In this document: one piece after another, positions 1-6,818 of the stretch
Layout: every line of letters starts with the position of its first letter
Position numbering within the stretch: the stretch's first letter is position 1
Assembly (NCBI GenBank): GCA_016936695.1
Contig: JAFGXK010000333.1
Coordinates: 1-11,585, forward strand
Length of the DNA: 11,585 bases
DNA from: Bacteroidales bacterium
GTDB lineage: Bacteria; Bacteroidota; Bacteroidia; Bacteroidales; VadinHA17
Direction: 5' to 3'
The notes under the pieces: generated by a model
What the model was told of the DNA's origin: nothing
Databases searched by the model: none
Seen by the model: the letters and a program-made list of their open reading frames with translations, nothing else
Translations under genes and position numbers: made by a program

Positions 1-252
1 AACGTCCCAGCCTATATTTGGTTTGACAAGAACCTTCTGTCCTTTCCGGATGAATGTTCCCATGCCGCCAAGTTCCTGAATACCCAGATCGAACATTGCA
101 TCGGGTTCACCACCCATTATTGCAACCATATCATATTTTGCCGAAGAAGCCTCTGCCGCCCATAATTTATTGTATCCTCCCATGCTAAAGGCAGCACCTG
201 CAGCAATACCGGCTCCAACAGATTTTCTAAAAAACTCCCTTCTTTTCATCAT
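1..252 (-). CDS. DUF362-family protein with Tat signal (5' part only)
   Basis: The 84 N-terminal codons are visible; the rest runs off the left edge. The protein starts MMKRREFFRKS followed by a hydrophobic Gly/Ala-rich stretch. This is a twin-arginine (Tat) signal of the RRxFFxK form, so export in a folded state, perhaps with a cofactor, is predicted. Around residues 75-84 it reads KVLVKPNIGWDV. I recognise this from DUF362-family proteins, a widespread group of unknown reaction that often carries Fe-S clusters. Two adjacent ATG codons (250-252 and 247-249) could each be the start, and I chose the first. The gene is divergent from larC across 173 bp, so the two may share regulation. Family assignment rests on the short motif and the Tat-type start, so it is fairly but not fully secure. 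Function is unknown. Confidence 0.75.
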   Translation of the reverse strand, partial: MMKRREFFRKSVGAGIAAGAAFSMGGYNKLWAAEASSAKYDMVAIMGGEPDAMFDLGIQELGGMGTFIRKGQKVLVKPNIGWDV

Positions 253-289
253 GGATAACCCAGGTTTTAATTAGTAAAAGAAAAGTCAT

Positions 290-297
290 CAAAAATA
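290..297 (-). promoter_or_regulatory. Possible -7 element for the DUF362 gene
   Basis: Read on the minus strand, these bases are TATTTTTG, an exact match to the Bacteroidota -7 consensus TAnnTTTG. The element lies 38 bp before the ATG, which would give a leader of about 30 nt. No TTG or TTTG -33 box sits at the usual 19-bp spacing, so this is only half a promoter and could be chance in AT-rich DNA. Confidence 0.3.
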
Positions 298-347
298 CGA
301 ATTATTTTTATCAATTCTCTAATGATTGTAAATTGTATATTTACGCA

Positions 348-394
348 GGATCACTGATAATTATCCGATTTATGTGATCTCAACATTATCGGAT
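348..394 (+). promoter_or_regulatory. Two interleaved inverted repeats upstream of larC
   Basis: Arms GATCAC (349-354) and GTGATC (374-379) are reverse complements and can be extended by one G-U pair (348/380). Arms ATCCGAT (363-369) and ATCGGAT (388-394) are also perfect reverse complements. The order A-B-A'-B' is that of an H-type pseudoknot in RNA, with connecting loops of 8, 4 and about 7 nt, ending 31 nt before the larC ATG. At the DNA level the same bases could be overlapping operator half-sites. They also give a near-direct repeat: ATTATCCGATT at 360-370 and ATTATCGGATT at 385-395, 10 of 11 identical. No riboswitch family is recognised, and it is unproven that the region is transcribed. 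Confidence 0.35.
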
Positions 395-425
395 TCTATT
401 TGTTACACTTAATTAACAACTACTT

Positions 426-1601
426 ATGAAAATACTTTACTATGATTGCTTTTCGGGTATAAGCGGCGATATGAACCTTGGTGCCATGGTCGACCTTGGC
501 ATCGATATCGAATATCTCAGATCCGAACTTGGGAAACTCCACCTTGATGGATGGGAACTTACATCAGAAAAGAGCCAGCGTCACGGGATCACCGGAACCA
601 AAATAACCGTAAGGCAGACCAGACATGAACATGTCCACAGGCATTTATCGGATATTGACAAAATCATCACCGGATCAACTCTGTCAGAAAAGGTTAAGAA
701 TTTGAGCATGAAGATATTTCTGAAGATTGCAGAGGCCGAAGCTGCCGTTCATGGAATACCTTTGGAAAAGGTTCATTTTCACGAGGTAGGGGCGATCGAT
801 TCAATAATAGACGTTGCCGGTGCAGCTATATGCTTCAATGCACTTGGGGTTGAGGCCGTATACGTTTCAGAGGTTGAACTCGGGAGCGGATTCGTTGATT
901 GCGCTCATGGCAGACTTCCTGTTCCAGCTCCGGCTACCTCTGAAATAATCAAAGGAATCCCGGTAAAATTAGGAAACGTTGATTTTGAGGCTACAACACC
1001 CACAGGAGCGGCAATCGTCACTGCCCTCGGAACCTTATTCGGGACCGGACCCATGCTTACTGTCAAAAAAACAGGTTACGGAATAGGACAAAAGGAACAT
1101 CCTGTGGTCCCCAACCTCCTCAGGGTATTTCTCGGAGAAACAAACGAAGATCATTCACAGGGACACAGAGCTGTCTTGATGGAAGCAAATATTGACGACA
1201 TGAATCCGGAGTTTTACGACCATATCGCCGATAATCTTTTCAGAGCAGGCGCTGCTGATGTATTTTTCACTCAGATCATTATGAAAAAGGGAAGACCCGG
1301 TGTGATTCTTAATGTAATATGCGAGTCAGGTTCTGAAAACAAGCTGAAAGAGATAATCTTCACCGAATCCACTACGCTGGGAATGAGATCATTTGAATTT
1401 AACAAAGACACCCTTGCAAGGGAAACCTTTAAGGTTAACACCATTTACGGTGAGGTTATGGTGAAAAGGTCGTTCTTCGGCGGGAAACAAGTCTCTGTCA
1501 AACCTGAATACGAAGAATGCAGGAAGATAGCATCGGAAAGGAATATCCCCGTTAAGGAGGTGTATAACAATATCATATCGGCTATAGTAAATAACAGGTA
1601 A
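426..1601 (+). CDS. larC: LarC, nickel insertion enzyme for NPN cofactor
   Basis: LarC is the CTP-dependent cyclometallase that inserts nickel into the pincer ligand (P2TMN) to complete the nickel-pincer nucleotide cofactor. The 391-residue protein opens with the family signature MKILYYDCFSGISGDMNLGA. It has a His-rich stretch at 67-73 (HEHVHRH), then HFHEVGAIDSIIDV (117-130), the GRLPVPAPAT segment (162-171), TTPTGAA (190-196), and a C-terminal part with EANIDDMNPE (253-262) and MKKGRPG (286-292). It is a single uninterrupted reading frame. In Lactiplantibacillus plantarum the two halves are joined by programmed frameshifting, so no frameshift is needed here. It is the first gene of the lar operon, with larE starting 5 bp after its stop. 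No Shine-Dalgarno precedes the ATG, as is usual in Bacteroidota. The family call is firm. Confidence 0.95.
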   Translation: MKILYYDCFSGISGDMNLGAMVDLGIDIEYLRSELGKLHLDGWELTSEKSQRHGITGTKITVRQTRHEHVHRHLSDIDKIITGSTLSEKVKNLSMKIFLKIAEAEAAVHGIPLEKVHFHEVGAIDSIIDVAGAAICFNALGVEAVYVSEVELGSGFVDCAHGRLPVPAPATSEIIKGIPVKLGNVDFEATTPTGAAIVTALGTLFGTGPMLTVKKTGYGIGQKEHPVVPNLLRVFLGETNEDHSQGHRAVLMEANIDDMNPEFYDHIADNLFRAGAADVFFTQIIMKKGRPGVILNVICESGSENKLKEIIFTESTTLGMRSFEFNKDTLARETFKVNTIYGEVMVKRSFFGGKQVSVKPEYEECRKIASERNIPVKEVYNNIISAIVNNR

Positions 1602-1606
1602 CCATC

Positions 1607-2410
1607 ATGGCCGAAAACAAAAGGGATAGACTTGACCATTTGCTTAATGATTTGAATTCCTTTGTCGTAGGTTTTTCAGGCGGTGTGGATAGTTCATATC
1701 TGCTTCTACGTGCACATTCACTCCTGAACAAAAAAATAATGGGAGTCACCCTCAGAACCCCCTATATGCCTGATTCGGAAATTAAAGAAGCTTCCGAATT
1801 TGCAAGGTCACACAATATCAGCCACAGCATAATAGACCTCTCTTTCCCTGAACCAATCCGCAATAATCCACCCGACAGGTGCTACATCTGCAAAAAGATA
1901 CTCTTCGGCCAACTTATCAGCTTTGCTGCTGATAAAGGTTTCAGTCACGTCGTCGACGGCTCCAACGCCGATGACGCCAAATCTCACAGACCGGGAATCA
2001 GGGCCCTGAAAGAACTGGGTATCAGGAGCCCTCTGATGGAAGCTGGTCTTACAAAACAGGATATCAGGGATCTACTGGATGCTGAAGGACTTACCATAGC
2101 CTCGAAACCATCTATGGCGTGCCTTCTTACACGGATTCCTTATAACACACCTGTAAGCTCCGGAATGATCCTTATGGTTGAACAGGCGGAAGATTTTTTT
2201 CGCACCAGCGGATATCCGGGAACAAGAGTCCGGATACATGGTGACCTTGCTCGAATAGAATGCAACCCCGCCAATTTCGCAAAGATGACTCAGAGTCGTG
2301 ACAGAGAACTTATTATCTCAGGCCTGAAGAAAATCGGATTCAGATATGTATCTTTGGATCTCGAAGGATACAGATCAGGTTCTTATGATCCTGAAAACAA
2401 CAGACCATGA
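1607..2410 (+). CDS. larE: LarE, ATP-dependent pyridinium sulfur transferase
   Basis: LarE activates the pyridinium-3,5-biscarboxylic acid mononucleotide made by LarB through adenylation and replaces the carboxylate oxygens with sulfur. The N-terminal PP-loop SGGVDSS (residues 24-30) binds ATP. Three cysteines stand out: C92 and C95 in RCYICK, and C172 in ACLLTRIPYN. C172 aligns with the sacrificial cysteine of the L. plantarum enzyme. The additional CxxC pair fits the three-cysteine LarE type, described for Thermotoga maritima, which holds a [4Fe-4S] cluster and uses external sulfide instead of giving up its own cysteine. That mechanism is inferred from the cysteine pattern. At 267 residues the length is normal. 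The stop overlaps the larB start as ATGA, suggesting translational coupling. Confidence 0.93.
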   Translation: MAENKRDRLDHLLNDLNSFVVGFSGGVDSSYLLLRAHSLLNKKIMGVTLRTPYMPDSEIKEASEFARSHNISHSIIDLSFPEPIRNNPPDRCYICKKILFGQLISFAADKGFSHVVDGSNADDAKSHRPGIRALKELGIRSPLMEAGLTKQDIRDLLDAEGLTIASKPSMACLLTRIPYNTPVSSGMILMVEQAEDFFRTSGYPGTRVRIHGDLARIECNPANFAKMTQSRDRELIISGLKKIGFRYVSLDLEGYRSGSYDPENNRP

Positions 2411-3156
2411 ACAGGAACGACATTGAAGCCCTCCTCAGGGAGATAAAAGACGGAAGCAAAAGCGTAGAGGAAGCACTCGACATTCTGCACGACTTTCCGT
2501 TTACCGATCTCGGGTATGCAAAAATTGATAATCACCGGGAGATCAGGACGGGGTATCCTGAAATAGTGTACTGCGCAGGCAAGACTACAGAACAGGTCAT
2601 TGGCATCTTCAGGCTGATGGCAGGGAAAAAGAACAATGTCATCGGAACCCGGGCCGGCCGGGAAATGTACGATGCAGTGAAGGATATATTCCCTGAAGCC
2701 GTCTGGTATCCGGAGGCAAGGATCATAAGCATCCCCTTCCGCGAAATAAAACGGCCCGATAATGCTATTGCGATTATCACAGCAGGCACCTCCGACATAC
2801 CTGTTGCGGAAGAGGCTGCCGTCACTGCCGAACTTCTCGGAAACAACGTCCTCAGGATCTATGATGCTGGCGTTGCCGGTATACACCGCCTTGTGGATAA
2901 ACTCCCCGAAATAAGGAAGTGCCGTGTGGTAATTGTAATTGCCGGAATGGAGGGGGCACTTGCAAGTGTTGTTGGAGGTCTGGTCAGCTCACCAGTTATC
3001 GCTGTTCCCACAAGCGTCGGTTACGGAGCAAGCTTCGGAGGCATATCGGCACTGCTGGCAATGCTTACAAGCTGTTCCTCAGGAGTAACTGTTGTCAACA
3101 TCGACAATGGTTTTGGCGCCGGCTTCTCCGCAAGTATGATTAACCAGATGAAGTGA
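2407..3156 (+). CDS. larB: LarB, NaAD carboxylase/hydrolase
   Basis: LarB performs the first step of NPN synthesis. It carboxylates the pyridinium ring of nicotinic acid adenine dinucleotide at C5 and cleaves the phosphoanhydride, giving pyridinium-3,5-biscarboxylic acid mononucleotide. The C-terminal half (about 120-249) is the PurE-like AIR-carboxylase fold, with ITAGTSDIPVAEEA (124-137), PTSVGYGASFGG (201-212) and SCSSGVTVVNIDNGFGAGF (222-240). C223 corresponds to the catalytic cysteine (C221) that forms a covalent adduct with the pyridine ring in L. plantarum LarB. The N-terminal helical part includes YPEIVYCAGKT (50-60), also typical of the family. The 249-residue length is normal. The start overlaps the larE stop by 4 bp. 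Confidence 0.95.
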   Translation: MNRNDIEALLREIKDGSKSVEEALDILHDFPFTDLGYAKIDNHREIRTGYPEIVYCAGKTTEQVIGIFRLMAGKKNNVIGTRAGREMYDAVKDIFPEAVWYPEARIISIPFREIKRPDNAIAIITAGTSDIPVAEEAAVTAELLGNNVLRIYDAGVAGIHRLVDKLPEIRKCRVVIVIAGMEGALASVVGGLVSSPVIAVPTSVGYGASFGGISALLAMLTSCSSGVTVVNIDNGFGAGFSASMINQMK

Positions 3157-3165
3157 TCTGCCCTG

Positions 3166-3768
3166 ATGGCCGACAAACTGCTTCTTTCCACGGCATATTT
3201 CCCTCCGGCCTTTTATTTCAGGCTTATCCGCGATGCAGATATCGTATTTATCGAACGGGAGGAAAACTACCTCAAACAAACCTATAGGAACAGATGCATG
3301 ATACTTGCATCAAATGGTGTACTGAGCCTCTCCGTGCCGGTCACGAAAGGCGTCAGGTTAAAAGCGCCGGTAAAAGATATTAAGATTGATTATTCGAAAC
3401 GATGGCAGCAGGTTCATATAAGAGCCTTCACCTCAGCCTATGGAAGGTCTCCTTACTTCCTTTATTATTCTGAAAACATCTTCAGCATTCTGCAGAAAAA
3501 ACAACATTTTCTTATCGACCTTAACCACGAACTGCTTCAGGAGTGCCTCGCCCTTCTTGATATAAATAAGTGTATAAATTACACTTCTTCATATGAACCT
3601 GTCGAAATTCAGGCAGACGATTACAGGTACAGTATATCACCTAAAAAAGAACAGGCCTTCAGTGCAAAGCCATACATCCAGGTTTTCGGAGAAGCCGGTT
3701 TTGTACCCGGTTTAAGTATCCTCGATCTGATCTTCAATCTTGGTCCGGATGCGGCCTTGTTTTTATAG
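3166..3768 (+). CDS. WbqC-like family protein
   Basis: The 200-residue protein has the WbqC-family start LLLSTAYFPPAFYF (residues 5-18) and the core KQTYRNRCMILASNGVLSLSVPV (37-59), followed by SKRWQQVHIRAFTSAYGRSPYFLYY. WbqC-like proteins occur in O-antigen and other loci of many bacteria and have no settled biochemical role. No signal peptide or membrane segment is visible, so the protein should be cytoplasmic. The gene lies 9 bp after larB on the same strand and is followed directly by a terminator, so it is probably the last gene of the lar transcript. Whether this is functional linkage or chance packing cannot be told from one genome. The start ATG at 3166 follows closely on the larB stop without a recognisable ribosome-binding site. 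Confidence 0.85.
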   Translation: MADKLLLSTAYFPPAFYFRLIRDADIVFIEREENYLKQTYRNRCMILASNGVLSLSVPVTKGVRLKAPVKDIKIDYSKRWQQVHIRAFTSAYGRSPYFLYYSENIFSILQKKQHFLIDLNHELLQECLALLDINKCINYTSSYEPVEIQADDYRYSISPKKEQAFSAKPYIQVFGEAGFVPGLSILDLIFNLGPDAALFL

Positions 3769-3772
3769 CAAC

Positions 3773-3804
3773 AAAAAAGGTGCCTGACAGGGCACCTCTT
3801 TTTT
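3773..3804. terminator. Bidirectional hairpin terminator between convergent genes
   Basis: A perfect 7-bp stem, AGGTGCC (3778-3784) against GGCACCT (3791-3797), encloses a 6-nt loop. A run of six A lies on the left (3773-3778) and six T on the right (3799-3804), so it can act as an intrinsic terminator in both directions. It sits between the WbqC-like gene stop (3768) and the stop of the leftward barrel gene (3821). This is the classic place for a shared terminator. Confidence 0.9.
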
Positions 3805-3820
3805 GTAAGATAGTAACAGA

Positions 3821-5302
3821 CTAGAAGCCAAATTTATAACCAAGCGTAACTGAAAACATATTCCTGGTATTAGTCAGGTTGGCCATTGCTGTCTCGTAGT
3901 AAGAGTCGTACAGTATGTATTTCTGTTCGTTCCTCATGTTGGTAAATCCGAAGTCGATACTCAGGTTCTGCTCCCTGAATCCGACACCTGCCGAAATTGA
4001 CCTGTTGAACAAATCCTTGTTAACCTCATCCTCCCTGAATACTTTTCCATAATAGCCGTATCCTCCCCTGAAGTAAAGTTTGTTAAACCTCAGTTCGCCG
4101 CCAACGCGGATGTTGTGTGCAGGTTTTAGCGTATTCTTTATATCAAGGTTCTTCTCGCTGTAATCATAGTCATCGCCAGTTTCCGAGAACTTAACCATGC
4201 TGTAATCAACAAATTCATAATCAACGCTCAGAAGACCTGATTTTTCAATCTGGTAAGCAACACCGGCAAGAGCCCTGAAAGGAGTAGTCAATGCATATTC
4301 AAAAACCAGATCGTCGTTATAGTATTCATAATGGCCACCATCGGTGAAGTTGGAAGAGATGTTATCATAGAACCTCTCATTAATCTTATATAATGTGGGT
4401 GAATGGAAAGCAACTCCTATCCTGAGTTCCTCGACCGGCCTGATGATAGCTCCTATCTTAAGGTTAACCCCTGTTCCTGTATTTTCAAAATGCTCAACAT
4501 AAGAAAAATCGCTGAACTGTGAATCAAGGAAATAGTCGGCTTTCTCAAGATGCTCATAGTGTCCGGTATACTTGATGGTGCTGATGCCCAGGGTAGCTCC
4601 GAAATACACTTTGTTTGAATAATTGCCGCCGATTGATATTGCGTGTTCACCCGTATATCCCTGGTTGGTTATCAGCCGCCTAATGTTCTGACCGTAAATG
4701 GATGACGGGTTGTCGCCGTAATTCGAAAAAACCGTACCATAGTAGCTGGCATTCGCATCTCTTAAAGTATCGATTATCCATGCATCGTAAGCAATTCCTG
4801 CTGCGCCTCCTATATCGCCGTAGTAAATACCATAAGCCTCATCAGCCCAGTAATCGGCCATTGAGCTGCTTGAACTGTTTCCCTGAATACGTGCCGTATT
4901 GTTCAGGTTGTTTGTCTTGTTGAATGAGTATCCGATATTGAGTGAAATCAATCCCGTAGTTCCGCTTCCCTTTATAAGGTTTCCGACAATACCTGCCTGG
5001 CCAAGGTTGAAATTATACATATAATCATCGGAGATTCCGTTGAAATTAGCTGATGTTTTTGCGTGCAGAAGCTGCGGTGTCACGGATATTTCCGAAGATC
5101 TGAACACTCCTATTCCGGCAGGGTTCTGGCTGAATGATGACATATCGCCTCCGAGGGCTGTGAAGGCACCACCCATCGACATAAACCTGGCTGTACCGGT
5201 GTAGAAGATCTGTGAGTATCTTAGGGCATCATCTACATTCTGGGCTTTCAGTCCGGTAAATGTAAGCAATGCTGCTGCAATTATTAAGGCTGACCTTTTC
5301 AT
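3821..5302 (-). CDS. FadL/OmpP1-like outer-membrane beta-barrel protein
   Basis: The 493-residue protein begins MKRSALIIAAALLTFTGLKAQ, a typical signal peptide with likely cleavage after KAQ (residue 21). The next segment, YSQIFYTGTARFMSMGGAFTALGGDMSSFSQNPAGIGVFRSSE (about 29-71), is characteristic of the FadL/OmpP1/TodX barrel superfamily as found in Bacteroidota, where members are often labelled hemin receptor or transport protein. The rest alternates short aromatic/polar strands, and the protein ends in GYKFGF with a terminal phenylalanine, the usual BAM-recognition end of barrels. The superfamily includes hydrophobic-compound channels and the T9SS protein PorV. This sequence is not close enough to PorV for me to assign that role, and its substrate is unknown. 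It follows the tyrosine-rich lipoprotein gene by 87 bp on the same strand, so co-transcription is plausible. Confidence 0.85.
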   Translation of the reverse strand: MKRSALIIAAALLTFTGLKAQNVDDALRYSQIFYTGTARFMSMGGAFTALGGDMSSFSQNPAGIGVFRSSEISVTPQLLHAKTSANFNGISDDYMYNFNLGQAGIVGNLIKGSGTTGLISLNIGYSFNKTNNLNNTARIQGNSSSSSMADYWADEAYGIYYGDIGGAAGIAYDAWIIDTLRDANASYYGTVFSNYGDNPSSIYGQNIRRLITNQGYTGEHAISIGGNYSNKVYFGATLGISTIKYTGHYEHLEKADYFLDSQFSDFSYVEHFENTGTGVNLKIGAIIRPVEELRIGVAFHSPTLYKINERFYDNISSNFTDGGHYEYYNDDLVFEYALTTPFRALAGVAYQIEKSGLLSVDYEFVDYSMVKFSETGDDYDYSEKNLDIKNTLKPAHNIRVGGELRFNKLYFRGGYGYYGKVFREDEVNKDLFNRSISAGVGFREQNLSIDFGFTNMRNEQKYILYDSYYETAMANLTNTRNMFSVTLGYKFGF

Positions 5303-5365
5303 TATCTTTTCTTTTTATTTAAGAGAATACCTCCATTCCATTACAGAATGTATTGATAATCAATG

Positions 5366-5391
5366 AATTAATTAAATTAATTGAATTAATT
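5366..5391. repeat. Three AATTAATT units at 9-bp period
   Basis: AATTAATT occurs at 5366-5373, 5375-5382 and 5384-5391, each separated by one base (A, then G). Every unit is itself palindromic. The block lies just past and partly over the TAA stop of the tyrosine-rich lipoprotein gene (5390-5392), within the 87-bp gap before the barrel gene. It may be only a slipped AT-rich tandem repeat, or part of the barrel gene's leader. No function can be assigned. Confidence 0.7.
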
Positions 5392-6715
5392 ACCTTCTTC
5401 CTCCGGATGAAGAGCGGCTGGATGAAGATGATGAGCTTCCCGAAGATGAGGAACCCGAGTAGGAAGAACCTCCTGAGTATGATGAGCCGCTGCTCCTCGA
5501 CACCGAGCTGCCGCCGCTATAGGAAGAACTGCTTCTGGAGTAGGATCCTGATGAGTATCCGGTGGTTGAGCTTCTTCTTGACGGAACGGAGTAGGTACCG
5601 GGGTTGCTGTATGAAGAGCTTGACCTTCCGGGAGCCGAGTAGGATGAACTGCTTCTTCCCTGCGTTGAAGAGCTTGAAGGCCTGGTGGTCGTTGTTCCGC
5701 TGTTTACCCTGGTGTTGTTGTATGAGGGTCTGGTGCTCACCCGTGGATTTGTGTAAGTAGGAGTATATGACCTGTTGACTGAATTGTATTCAGGACGTGT
5801 GGCAGCTGGCCTTCTCGTCTGGGTTGATTCAGTTCCGGTATTACCGGACCCCTGGGTAGTGGTTCTTCTTTCACCTGCTACAGACTGCTGAGTATCGCTG
5901 ACTGTGGTGGTGGTTCTCCTCGAAGTTGATGTACCAACGGTTCCTGTGGCCGGAAGTCCCGTGACTGAAGCCGGATCGGTACTTCGCCTTGATGATGCTG
6001 TTCCGGAAGTTCCGGAAGCTGCTGAGGCGCCGCCACCAGACCAGCGGGTCGACATGGTGCTGGGTCGTTCTCTTCTGCCGTAATTCACATTACTGTCGTT
6101 GAAAGTGTAGGGGCTGTAGTAACTGCCATAGTACCATGGTGAATAAAAGGAACTGTAGTATGGGCTGTAATATCCCATTCCCATTCCATAGTATCCGGAA
6201 TAGGAATAAGGACTGTAAAAACCGCCATAAGAATAAGGGCTGTAAAAACCGCCGTAAGAATAAGGGCTGTAGTAATCGTAGTAGAACGGATCGTAGTATG
6301 AATAGGGAAATCCGGAATAAAAGTTATTGAACCCAAACGACGGATACAAGTTGTAGTAGAAAGGATCCCTCCAGTAAGGATTGAAGTAGTTCCCGTAGAA
6401 TCTGTTCAGCCTTCCGGAATAGGAGCCGTCATAATAATCGTATCTGTTATCATAACTGCCCGCATCAGCATAGTCGACAGCATCAGAATATTCTTCCGAT
6501 ACCAGGGTGTCGGCCGCATAGATGTTATCGTAGTACGATCCTGATCTCAGACTGCCTTCAGAAATCTGATTGCGTTCGCTGGTTCTGGCCTGCGTTACAG
6601 GCTGATCAGAACTCACAAAATACAGATCATCGTATTCTGTTCCCACGTACAGCCCCGAAGAGCAGGAGGCGAGAGTCAGAAGGGCAATTCCGAGTATGTA
6701 ATTTGTTGCTTTCAT
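5390..6715 (-). CDS. Tyrosine-rich, low-complexity outer-envelope lipoprotein
   Basis: The 441-residue protein starts MKATNYILGIALLTLASC. Residues 15-18 (LASC) form a lipobox, so C18 should be lipidated after signal-peptide cleavage. Mature sequence begins SSGLYVGTEYDDLYFVSSDQ; the YDDLYF motif recalls a Bacteroidota lipoprotein group sometimes mislabelled vitellogenin II. Residues about 88-212 are dominated by Tyr, Ser, Pro, Gly and Phe, with three tandem copies of YSPYSYGGF at 149-175, the last diverged. Residues about 213-441 are rich in Ser, Thr, Arg and Gly and end in an almost pure Ser/Gly/Arg tail. No enzymatic domain is visible. A structural, adhesive or glycosylated surface role is a guess. 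A possible promoter lies at 6819-6848, and the FadL-like gene follows downstream. Confidence 0.8.
   Translation of the reverse strand: MKATNYILGIALLTLASCSSGLYVGTEYDDLYFVSSDQPVTQARTSERNQISEGSLRSGSYYDNIYAADTLVSEEYSDAVDYADAGSYDNRYDYYDGSYSGRLNRFYGNYFNPYWRDPFYYNLYPSFGFNNFYSGFPYSYYDPFYYDYYSPYSYGGFYSPYSYGGFYSPYSYSGYYGMGMGYYSPYYSSFYSPWYYGSYYSPYTFNDSNVNYGRRERPSTMSTRWSGGGASAASGTSGTASSRRSTDPASVTGLPATGTVGTSTSRRTTTTVSDTQQSVAGERRTTTQGSGNTGTESTQTRRPAATRPEYNSVNRSYTPTYTNPRVSTRPSYNNTRVNSGTTTTRPSSSSTQGRSSSSYSAPGRSSSSYSNPGTYSVPSRRSSTTGYSSGSYSRSSSSYSGGSSVSRSSGSSYSGGSSYSGSSSSGSSSSSSSRSSSGGRR
6191..6271 (-). repeat. 27-bp coding tandem repeat, three copies
   Basis: Three adjacent 27-bp units encode YSPYSYGGF-type residues 149-175 of the tyrosine-rich lipoprotein. 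The units at 6245-6271 and 6218-6244 differ by a single synonymous base (TAC versus TAT for Tyr). The unit at 6191-6217 matches the middle unit at about 20 of 27 bases and encodes YSPYSYSGY. The near identity of two units points to recent duplication. Unit length is a multiple of three, so copy changes would preserve the reading frame. Confidence 0.9.
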
Positions 6716-6818
6716 TTTGGTGGTTATTTCCTTTTGTTTACTTTACTTAACTATAAGTATCAAAATCTATACCAAAGTAGTTGGTTTCACAGATTTTTAT
6801 TCAGGCTTGTGGTTTCAG

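Noticed and set aside
336..343. TATATTTA as a -7 element for larC
   Set aside because: It matches TAnnTTTG except for the last base, but no TTG/TTTG box is found about 19 bp upstream, so I did not call a promoter.
356..365. Perfect palindrome GATAATTATC upstream of larC
   Set aside because: A 10-bp AT-rich palindrome is expected by chance in such sequence, and alone it does not indicate a known operator.
1554..1562. Strong Shine-Dalgarno-like AAGGAGGTG near the end of larC
   Set aside because: It is about 45 bp before the larE ATG, too far to act on it, and Bacteroidota starts rarely use this signal. It encodes ordinary LarC residues.
5353..5760. Open frame of 135 codons on the plus strand opposite the Ser-rich lipoprotein tail
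   Set aside because: It is a product of the low-complexity Ser/Arg codons on the other strand. Its translation is Arg/Ser/Leu/Cys-rich with no family resemblance.
6136..6330. Plus-strand frame rich in NKGCKNR-like repeats
   Set aside because: It is the complement of the 27-bp repeats and Tyr-rich codons of the lipoprotein gene. The repeat explains its regularity.
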